A stretch of DNA of 64,000 nt, from positions 5,044,501 to 5,108,500 of the forward strand of contig JAYJMM010000112.1 of the NCBI GenBank assembly GCA_037349105.1, written 5' to 3'. The stretch's first letter is position 1; each line of letters starts with the position of its first letter. Below are positions 55,823-64,000 of the stretch, in pieces. Origin of the DNA: Limnomonas spitsbergensis. Taxonomy: Eukaryota > Chlorophyta > Chlorophyceae > Chlamydomonadales. The translations under genes were made by a program, and so were the position numbers. Below the pieces are notes generated by a model. That model did no database searches, was not told the origin of the DNA, and saw nothing but the letters and a program-made list of their open reading frames with translations.

Positions 55823-58800
55823 TCACTGGCAGCTTGACGTCAAGGTCAAAGCCAGGAAGGTGAGGCCCAGCGATACTGCAGGGACCGTCAGGTTGTCGTC
55901 CAGCACCTGCATCAAGTGAAGTTGAGAGTGCCGGATTGTTGAGGGTTAGGAAAGCTGAGGGTACGGGATTGTTCAAGGTTAGGGTCTTAATGGTTTAGAG
56001 ACTGCTGGGACCATCCGGTTGTCGTCCAATACCTGCATCAAGTGAAAGTGAGAGTACGGGATTGTTCAGGGTAAGGGTTTTAATGGTTAAGAGACAGGGG
56101 GGACCATCAGGTTGTCGTCCAACACCTGTGAGTCAATGACGTTACACCTCTGGGCCCTGCAACACCTGCACCAAGTTACGTTCAGGTTTGTTGAGGGTTC
56201 AAATTTCTCGTGAAAGGTGCAAGGTTCAGTGATACCTGATGAGGGTTGAGGGTTAAGTGCTTTTAAGGTTCAGGTCCAAAAATTGATCGTCCTACACCTG
56301 CATCAAATGACGTCCAGGCTTCAGGATTGTTTAAGGTTACGAGTTTTTGTTGTGAAGTGTGCAGGGCTCTGTGTTAAGGATTCAGGGTTCAGGGTACGTT
56401 AAAGGTTCAATGGCCTCGAGGTTATCTTACAACACCTAGATTGAGTGAGAGCTGCGCCGCCAGCTAGGCTGCGATGAGGGTTTAGGATGAAACAAACAAG
56501 TTTTCAGGGTGGAGTTAAAAAGGGTTGTGAGAGACCGTGAGATTTTAATCCAACACACGATTCGAGTGAAGGTCGCAGCGGTCAGCAGGGCCGGGGTCAG
56601 GGTTTAGGATGTATCCCGGGGTCAGGGTTAAGTTCTTGGGTGTATACCGGAGGTACCTGTCACATGAGGCCACAGGTCCCATCTAGCACCATTGGACATG
56701 CCATACATTGATGTAGTGCACATAATCGAAAGTTCTTCAACACCACAGCTCATTTAAGGGTACAACCTTGACAATCACATGCCTAGCCGCCTAGTGGAAG
56801 CTGAGGAGCACCTGAAGTACCCTGGAACACGCAGAGGTGGGCTCCGCACCTTGTTCATGGAGAGAGACTTCACAGCCGGGATTGGTACCAAACTAGACCG
56901 GCCCACAGACAAAAGCCCCAACAACTAAATCCTAAACCCTAAACCCAAACTAGACCAGCCCACAGACGGTAGCCCCAACAACTGAACCCTCAACCCTAAC
57001 CCTAAACCCTAAACTAGACCGGCCCACAGATGGTAGCCCCAACAACAGGCATCTTGATGCACACAGCTGTGCCAGTCATAGGGTAGGCTTATAGGCTGAA
57101 GAGCACTTCAAGCACCCTAGAACACACAGTGGTGGGTTCCGCACCTCGTTGACTGGAAGCGACTCCACCACCGTTGCGGCAAAGGCTACACCAGCGATGT
57201 ACGGCACCAGCTTTGTCGTCTCCCAGCAGGGGAACAGCCCCATACTGTTGAATATGGAGATCAGCCTGGAGCAGAGAGGGGGGGCACTGAGATGTGATGG
57301 AGGCCCCACATGAAGGCATCTTCCTTGGAGCGGGGCCGCCATGGTCAGTGAGCGGATACAATGTGACTGCTGTATCTCCCATCAAGGGTTGGCGGGCTTA
57401 CGGCCGGAGGCTTGGGCAGTACGTGCCACCAGCTGCCGCGCGGCATCCCTCAAGAAAGTACCGGCGAGGGGGGCGTGATGGCGGCCCCACACTGCATCTA
57501 TCTTGGAGCGTGCTTATTTAAATTAGCCCTAAACCCTGTACCCTAAGCCTCAAACCCTTAACCCTAAGCTTTAAGCCTGGACCCTTTACCCTAAGCCCTA
57601 AAACCTAAACACCGCATCTTCCTTGAAGCGTGCGTGCGTAAAGCTGAGCTATCCTCTATGACAGAAAGCAAATCTAAGCTGTCCATACGGTTCATGATTC
57701 CTCTTTTAAAGAATGCATCGGCATCCTGGGTTTCGAGCCTCAGCTTCCAGAATGCCTTCACCTTCCGCAACACTACGTGTGTGGACCAGGCTGAGCAACT
57801 TGTTAGCACCTTGACCACATACCCACACCAGCAGATGACCGGGCCTGCCGAGGCGCCTCGACCAGCAAAGGTCCTTTCCCAGCACTTGATAAGGTACCAC
57901 ATCAGGTTTTGGGGGCCCTTGTTGCTCAGGGTTCAAAATTCAGGGTTCAGGGGTCAAAATCCAGGGTTCAGGGTTCAGCCACAATTCACCTGAAGACCAT
58001 TAGTGTGCCTGGATAAAGCATGGCCGGGTTTCCAGCCCAGCTCTAGGACCTGCGTTGTTGTTTGTTACACAGCCGCCTCAGCCAAACTCCCCGGCTGACA
58101 ACTAGGCTGGACTCCGCTGGGCTGAGCTGGCACCGCCTCAGAAGTCAGGGCCTCCTTTTTTCCTCCGTGTTCAGATGACACACACCCCAATGATAAGAGT
58201 GTCCATCGATATAACAAGGCCAGCCTTCTCGCCCATCCAGCCCTTGTGTATGCACCACCTCAGGACTCCGTCCACGCTTTTTCACGGGGTTCTGATGGCA
58301 CACTCACCCTAATAAGTAGAGTGTGCATTGCCGTAAGTAGGCCAGCCTGCCAGCCCAGCTCTTGGGCACGCACCGACTCGGAATTCAGTCCACTCCCAGG
58401 GTTCAGATGACACTCACCCGAGTGATAGGAGGATGGCATGGCTGCACCATGGCCCAGGCTGTGCATGGTAGCTGGAATTGAGCCTAGTCATTCCCTACCA
58501 GCCCCACGTGGCCGATCGTTCAGCAGGGCCCGGCGGGTTTGCACCGTGCTAAACTCACCCGAGTGATTAGAGAGTGCCTGCCGCGAACATTGCCATAACT
58601 AGGCCAGCCTACCTCTTGGGCACGCACCGACTCAGCATTCAGTCCACTCCCGGGGTATTAACCCGGGGTAACACTCACCCGAGTGATAAGAGTGTGCCTG
58701 CTGCGAACATTGCCAAGCTGCCAGCCCAGCTCTTGGATGGGTTGTAAGGCAGCTTGGCCTGCGACAAAGGATGCGGGACGCGGATTAGGAGCGTTTGAGT

Positions 58801-61491
58801 ATTCTAGGAAACGCAGTGTGCAACCTTCACTTAGTTTTGATTCATTTTACTGTAGATTTGTATTGCCTTCCCTCATACTAAGCATTGTTTCGGGGTGAGG
58901 GATATACAGTGAGCTATTATTGAAACCAGTTTCCAGTCAAAAATTGAGAGTTTTGTCGAAATTGTGCATTGAGGGCAGCATGAAAATAATTAATTCATTC
59001 ATACCTGAGGGAAGGCAAATCAAATCTACGGTAGTTCTATTGAAAGCTAAGTATCAATTCAAAACATATTCTTTTTAAATTGGAGAAGTGGCGGTAGATG
59101 TGTTTTTAGGAAGCACCGCCTACAAAGAAGAATCTGGAATATACAGAAACTTGCTAGACATACCCTTTTCTTACGCTCGTTTCGATTTTGGGAGATTTCA
59201 TCCCCCCCCTTCCCCCCTTCAAGGTCGTTTTCATAACCCTTGCGGATCGTTTTTATTAGAACACAGACGTTCCATATTCTCATGGTTCCTTACGTTTGAC
59301 CTTGATAGCACCAACAGAAAAAAACTACCAATCATTGTAAGGTTGTTTGCACCAACTTCCAGTTGAACCAACGAATGTTGCACTTAATAGCCCACACTCT
59401 TTATATAAATCCACACCTACGCACACCAATCTTAAGCGCCTCCCAACAATGTAGGCCAGACCACACTTATTATGATGTATTTACAGCTTTCAATCCACGC
59501 TTCCACTCACCGATCCAAAGCGCCTCCCGATGATGTCAGCCAGGCCGTCCCCTCCGCACATCATGGCGATGGCAACCAGCCCGGCCGGGCTCTCACGCCA
59601 GCACAGTGCAGACACTGAGATCAGCACGATGCAGTAGTACAGCGGACCCTGCAGTACAGGCAGTACAGGCGGTACATACATGAGGGTGAGGGGGCATCAG
59701 GCGGCGGCTATCCACTGCAGCTGGTGGCTCCTGTTGTGTCCGCACTCCGCAGTTATTACTGCCCCCCACACTTTCACACCCTTTCACACTCTTCAGCTTG
59801 ACCTCCCAGCCAATGGATCCAGACGTCCCATCCAGAAGGACATCATCCGCTGATACCTCACCGATGAGTATCTCCGATGCACATCCCACATGTAAGATGT
59901 ACAAAGCGAAGATACCGCTGAATACACCAGCATTGCAAATATTGAAACATGTTTAGGAATTTGGCACCTCACCTTCAGTAACTCTGACTTGTCACCGCTG
60001 CGGCTCACCGAGAGCACCAGTCCCTTGTCCTGGGTGACACCGGTCCCCACAGACAACAACCTTCGGGAGGGGAGGAGGGCTTGGCTTTATTCAAATGCGA
60101 TGAGGGCCTGGCATTACGGTATACAAACAGATACGCAAAACAGATATTTCTGCTGTCGTCACAGGAGTCATCACGTGCTCTTATCATGAGTTCCGCCACG
60201 GCCAACAAACAACGACATTTAAGGATGAAATATGAGGGCTTCGCATTATTCAGGTAAGATGAAGGCTTTGCAATATTCTGAAGCGATGAGGGCCTTGCAT
60301 CATTCAAATCATGTTGCTGTTGCTGCTGTGCTTCCAGGCAGCACCAGTCCCTTATCACAAGTGACCCAACAGGTCGAAACCATCAAGATACCCAATACGA
60401 CAAGTTTCAGATCATGCAGGCAATGTGTGTACTGCCAGTTCCTTGCAGTGGCATCAGGGCGAAAGAAAGCTGTACACACTACACACCCCTTGGGGGCTAG
60501 AGAGGTATGACTCATGAGATCAGCACTGCTGTTTCATCAGGAAGTTCAACTACAGTTCAGCAACCGTTCAGCTACATCATGGGCTATGGCCATAGGAAGG
60601 ACCCAGTGCACCAAAGCCCTGCATCTGTTCGAAATTCAAAATGCTCAAAATTCAAAGCGTTCGAAATTCAAAACGCTCGAAAGTCAAAATGAGGGTTGCA
60701 GGAGGCAACACGAGTATTCCCCAGATATAATGCCACCTTTCCAAAGCTTTGGCCCAATCTGAGGCAGTCGCTACCTGTCCCCCTTCATGCTCCCAGCAGG
60801 TTCACACTATTTCCCCACACAAATTCCTCCACATCTGACGCACCATAACTGCGTTCCTCACTCAACATTGCTAGGTGCTTCAGTTATAATTCAGCTGCAT
60901 TACGGCCGACGGCCGGGAGAATTTGGTGCAGCAAGTCATGCTGCTTGGGTGGTGAGCAAACGGACGCAGTATCGTCAATTCACACTACTCTCCTCCACAC
61001 ACCCTTGTTTTCACACCCACCCACACTGCATCCTCACCTGAGAAAGTTGAGCAGAGGGACGCACGCAGCCAAGAACCTCGCATTGGGGTCCGCACTGCAA
61101 AGCAAGGAAAGGAGCACAGGCATGTGGGAGTGGGCTCCCGGGAAGCTCAACCCTCTCGTCAAGGCATGCTAGCTGCAGCCAAGGGCCTGTAACATGAGGA
61201 TCCGTATTGCAGGCCGAGGAACAAAGCATGCGGATGGGGATGAGCTCCCGGATTTCATGAGGTGGGCGCTAAGCCGCGAGATCCTCCCCCGCAACAAGCT
61301 GAAGCCAAGCGTGCACCATAACATGTTTGATAAGGTCTAGGGTCAGGATTCAGGGTCAGGGTCAGGAATCAGGGGTCAGGATTCAGGGTCAGGATTCAGG
61401 GTTAAGCTTTCATCCACTCTCACCTAAACAACGGCCACGTGAGAACAAATAAGGGCCCCGATGTGATGTGGACCAGCTTCCGGCTCAGCTT
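55823..61491 (-). CDS. VTE5: Phytol kinase (VTE5/FOLK family), lacking only the N-terminal exon(s)
   Basis: Seven exons on the - strand: 61491-61424, 61094-61038, 60060-59973, 59648-59511, 58758-58679, 57265-57145, 55906-55823 (stop). Phases agree at all six junctions; 211 residues are visible. Family landmarks in order: 'KLSRKLVHITSGPLFVL', 'WPLFSADPNARFLAACVPLL', 'LVLSVSRSGDKSELLK', 'GPLYYCIVLISVSALCWRES', 'CGGDGLADIIGRRFG' (the conserved nucleotide-binding stretch), 'AKLPYNPSKSWAGSLAMF', 'AFAATVVESLPVNE' and 'VLDDNLTVPAVSLG'. In plants this integral plastid-envelope enzyme uses CTP to phosphorylate phytol released from chlorophyll, feeding tocopherol and phylloquinone synthesis; close relatives use farnesol or geranylgeraniol, so the substrate is not certain. 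The transit peptide and first segment lie upstream of 61491, perhaps outside the window. Nearly every exon has decayed copies nearby. Confidence 0.94.
55988..56560 (-). repeat. Five decayed copies of the start of the phytol-kinase last exon
   Basis: Copies near 55990-56040, 56096-56128, 56283-56310, 56420-56450 and 56545-56575. The nearest reads on the reverse strand 'acttgatgcaggtattggac', giving 'VLDDNRMVPAVS' against 'VLDDNLTVPAVS' in the real exon; the second gives 'VLDDNLMVP'. Decay increases with distance. The first two keep the CAG acceptor. Confidence 0.9.
56129..56160 (+). mobile_element. Minimal 32-bp insertion of the dispersed retroposon tail (copy 9)
   Basis: Inserted into a decayed exon copy whose other copies lack it. 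'aacacctg' stands on both sides (56121-56128 and 56161-56168), a target-site duplication. The insert contains ATGACGTTACACCTCTGGGC and ends at 'cctgc'. Confidence 0.85.
56600..57144. other. Intron between phytol-kinase exons 6 and 7, distal part
   Basis: Two or three copies of 'ctagaccggcccacagac' with 'agccccaacaactgaaccct' at 56890-57040 and telomere-like 'ccctaaaccctaaac'. No coding signal. Confidence 0.6.
58005..58642 (-). repeat. Four decayed copies of the phytol-kinase 'SWAGS' exon
   Basis: Copies at about 58556-58640, 58304-58385, 58187-58262 and 58007-58052, against the true exon at 58758-58679. On the reverse strand the first keeps 'ATGTTCGCGGCAGGCACTCT' and its donor 'gtgagt' but has stops; the second keeps 'PKSWAG'. 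All are on the downstream (donor) side, and decay grows with distance. Confidence 0.9.
58427..58552 (+). mobile_element. tRNA-like SINE with a 15-bp target-site duplication
   Basis: 126 bp flanked by 'actcacccgagtgat' at 58412-58426 and 58553-58567. Starts 'aggaggatggcatggctgca', so it lacks the first roughly 35 bp of the copy at 40339. It landed within the decayed exon-copy array, showing the duplications are older than this insertion. Confidence 0.87.
58850..59032 (+). mobile_element. MITE copy 5, best preserved
   Basis: About 183 bp. Left 'ctgtagatttgtattgcctt' and 'ccctca'; right 'tgagggaaggcaaatcaaat' and 'ctacgg', inverted over about 25 bp. Internal 'ccagtttccagtcaaaaatt' and 'gagagttttgtcgaaattg' match the copies at 22600, 27221 and 35281. 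Confidence 0.82.
60335..60362 (-). repeat. Decayed fragment of phytol-kinase exon 3
   Basis: Reverse strand 'gggtcacttgtgataaggga' and 'ctggtgct' parallels the true exon's 'ggtgtcacccaggacaaggg' and 'actggtgct' ('VTQDKGLVL'). Confidence 0.7.
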
Positions 61492-62094
61492 CTGCAAAGC
61501 AGGAGTGGGGGGGAGAGGCAGAAATGTGTGAGAAAGAAAATGCCTGCATTTGAGGAGGACCAGATTCCACTCAGATTCCACTCAGCTTCCGTTAGGCAGG
61601 GACCATCCGAGCGACGGAGGGACACCAGGGTTTGGTCCGAAGGAGTGCGAGGGCCCAGACTGGCGTGACCCAGATTCCAGTCCAGCTTTTGCAAGGGTTT
61701 ACGGTTTAGGGTTTAGGGTTAAGGATTTATACAGCTTTTGCAAGGTAGGGAGAGCTGCGTGTCTCTGATAGCTTGGTCCCCCTTTCTCCGCATACAGTCA
61801 CGTGTTCTCCAAACGTCCCAACTCTTGCAGAGCAGGCTTTAGGGCGGATACCACCCAGGGCAGCCGAAGAGGGTCAAGGATTGCAAACCAGTGGCCCAGA
61901 GTCTACATATGTTGTTACCACGTTCAAGCATCCACACAGCAACCCTTTCAGACGTAGCTCTTTTGCATGGATAGCGCACAGGGCAGCCAATCATGATCCA
62001 GGATCAAAAACCAGAGGCTCAGTGGATAGTGCTCAGGGGCAGGTTAACACAGCCCGGGGCTGGGTGGACCTGCCCAGGGCCGCCAAATCTGGTC
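61492..62094. other. Upstream of the first visible phytol-kinase exon
   Basis: Decayed copies of the exon edge occur at about 61555-61600 ('ccagattccactcagattcc', 'actcagcttccg') and 61668-61695 ('cccagattccagtccagctt'), compared with 'accagcttccggctcagctt' at the true acceptor. The missing 5' exon could lie here or beyond; none was convincing. Confidence 0.6.
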
Positions 62095-62965
62095 TAGGAC
62101 CGGAGGGTCCCAGGATCGGGTTCAGGGCCTGGTCTAGGACTGGAGAGTCAGGATCGGGTTCAGGACCTGATCTAGGACTGGAGGGCCAGGATCGGGTTCC
62201 AGACCTGGTCTAGGACTGGAGGGCCAGGATCGGGTTCCAGACCTGGTCTAGGACAGGAGAGTCAGGATCTGGTTCAGGACCTGGTCTAGGACTGGAGAGT
62301 CAGGATCTGGTTCAGGACCTGGTCTAGGACAGGAGAGTCAGGATCTGGTTCCGGACCTGGTCTAGGACTGGAGAGTCAGGATCTGGTTCCGGACCTGGTC
62401 TAGGACAGGAGAGTCAGGATCTGGTTCCGGACCTGGTCTAGGACAGGAGAGTCAGGATCTGGTTCCGGACCTGGTCTAGGACAGGAGAGTCAGGATCTGA
62501 TTCCGGACCTGGTCTAGGACAGGAGAGTCAGGATCTGGTTCAGGGCCTGGTCTAGGACAGGAGAGTCAGGATCGGGTTCAGGGCCTGGTCTAGGACAGAA
62601 GAGTCAGGATCTGGTTCCGGACCTGGTCTAGGACAGAAGAGTCAGGATCGGGTTCAGGGCCTGGTCTAGGACAGGAGAGTCAGGATCTGGTTCCGGACCT
62701 GGTCTAGGACCGGAGGGCCAGGATCGGGTTCCGGACCTGATCTAGGACAGGAGAGTCAGGATCTGGTTCAGGACCTGATCTAGGACAGGAGAGTCAGGAT
62801 CGGGTTCAGGGCCTGGTCTAGGACCGGAAGGTCAGGATCGGGTTCAGGGCCTGGTCTAGGACCGGAGGGTCAGGATTGGGTTCAGGACCTGATCTAGGAC
62901 AGGAGAATCAGGATCGAGTTCCGGACCTGATCTAAGACAAGAAAGTCAGGATTTGGTTCCGAAAC
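62095..62965. repeat. 38-bp minisatellite
   Basis: About 23 units 'ggtctaggacaggagagtca' plus 'ggatctggttccggacct', with alternating variants (ctggag/caggag, gggttcagg/tggttccgg). Spacing is 38 bp where checked (62401, 62439), with some shorter units. Confidence 0.93.
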
Positions 62966-63109
62966 TGGTCTAGGACCAGAGAGACAGTGGGTCCCAGGAA
63001 AGGGTTTGGAATTGGTCGCTTTCGGGAAGCCGGTAGGGTTAACAATCAGAGTGTATGGAATGGGGTTTAGAGCCACTCACTTGCTCGTAAGAAAGGGTTT
63101 AGGGCCAGT

Positions 63110-64000
63110 GGCTTGCAGGATGGTGCTGAGGAACAGTGGGGTAGGGTTAAGACCTTGTGGTTTTATTGGTTTGTGGGGTAGGGCTTGGACCCATTGGTTC
63201 GTCCCTTTGTTGGGTAGGGTTTGGACCTACTGGTTTGTGGGATAGGGTTTGGACCTACTAGTTTGAGGGGTAGGGCTTGGACCTACTGGTCTGTGGGGTA
63301 GGGTTTGGACCTACTGGTTTGTGGGGTAGAGTTTGGACCTACTGGTCTGTGGGTTAGGGTTTGGACCTACTGGTGTGTGGGGTAGGGTTTGGACCTACTG
63401 GTTTGTGGGGTAGGGATTGGACCTACTGGTTTGTGGGGTAGGGATTGGACCTACTGGTTTGTGGGGTAGAGTTTGGACCTACTGGTCTGTGGGATAGGGT
63501 TTGGACCTACTGGTTTGTGGGGTAGGGTTTGGACCTACTGGTTTGTGGGGTAGGGTTTGGACCTACTGGTTTGTGGGGTAGGGTTTGGACCTACTGGTTT
63601 GTGGGGTAGGGTTTGGACCTACTGGTTTGTGGGGTAGGGTTTGGACCTACTGGTTTGTGGGGTAGGGTTTGGACCTACTGGTTTGTGGGGTAGGGATTGG
63701 ACCTACTGGTTTGTGGGGTAGGGATTGGACCTACTGGTTTGTGGGGTAGGGTTTGGACCTACTAGTTTGTGGGGTAGGGATTGGACCTACTGGTTCGTGG
63801 GGTAGGGTCTGGACCTACTGGTTTGTGGGGTAGGGTTTGGACCTACTGGTTTGTGGGGTAGGGTTTGGACCTACTGGTTTGTGGGGTAGGGTTTGGACCT
63901 ACTGGTTTGTGGGGTAGGGTTTGGACCTACTGATTTGTGGGGTAGGGTCTGGACCTACTGGTTTAAGGGGTAGGGGGTGGACCTACTGGTTTGTGGGGTA
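63110..64000. repeat. 28-bp minisatellite running off the window
   Basis: Units 'ggggtagggtttggacctac' plus 'tggtttgt', 28 bp apart (63603, 63631). About 30 units, more uniform in the middle than at the left edge. It continues past position 64000. Confidence 0.95.

Overview
The window is nuclear DNA of a green alga, most probably an intron-rich, moderately GC-rich member of the Chlamydomonadales (a Dunaliella- or Haematococcus-like genome would fit; the species cannot be fixed from sequence alone). The reasons are a secreted pherophorin wall/matrix gene with very long proline spacers, two plant/algal plastid-type genes (phytol kinase and a ROOT UV-B SENSITIVE protein), GT-AG introns everywhere, and dense minisatellites, SINEs and MITEs. 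There are no operons, no bacterial-type genes and no CRISPR array.

Seven spliced gene models could be assembled by hand, with exon phases agreeing at every internal junction. In order: (1) 3' part of a RUS/DUF647 gene, + strand, 54-6069; (2) a five-exon response-regulator receiver plus SAM-domain gene, + strand, 13771-16445; (3) a large modular pherophorin, - strand, 28082-20161, 5' exon not assigned; (4) a DUF4476 gene, - strand, 37397-34607; (5) two exons of an unrecognised gene, + strand, 41676-42424; (6) a nine-exon multi-pass membrane protein of 479 residues, + strand, 44218-53266; (7) the C-terminal seven exons of a phytol kinase (VTE5/FOLK family), - strand, 61491-55823. A long reading frame of unknown function (7923-10469, - strand) and a decayed non-LTR retrotransposon with an RNase H domain (42637-43674, - strand) are also present.

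The rest is repeats: about a dozen minisatellites, a tRNA-like SINE with target-site duplications, a short retroposon 3' tail scattered in both orientations, a roughly 185-bp MITE family, and a 241-bp terminal-inverted-repeat element.

The most unusual property is shared by nearly all the genes: the introns hold tandem, decaying copies of the neighbouring exon's edge, often with the splice site still intact. Introns appear to have grown by repeated local duplication across exon-intron borders. In the most extreme case a roughly 1.1-kb minisatellite inside a pherophorin intron is made of about 55 copies of a 20-bp unit that closely matches the 3' splice site of the next exon. The genes do not form an obvious pathway. 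RUS proteins and phytol kinase are both plastid-linked in plants, the pherophorin is extracellular, and the receiver-SAM protein is a probable signalling component.
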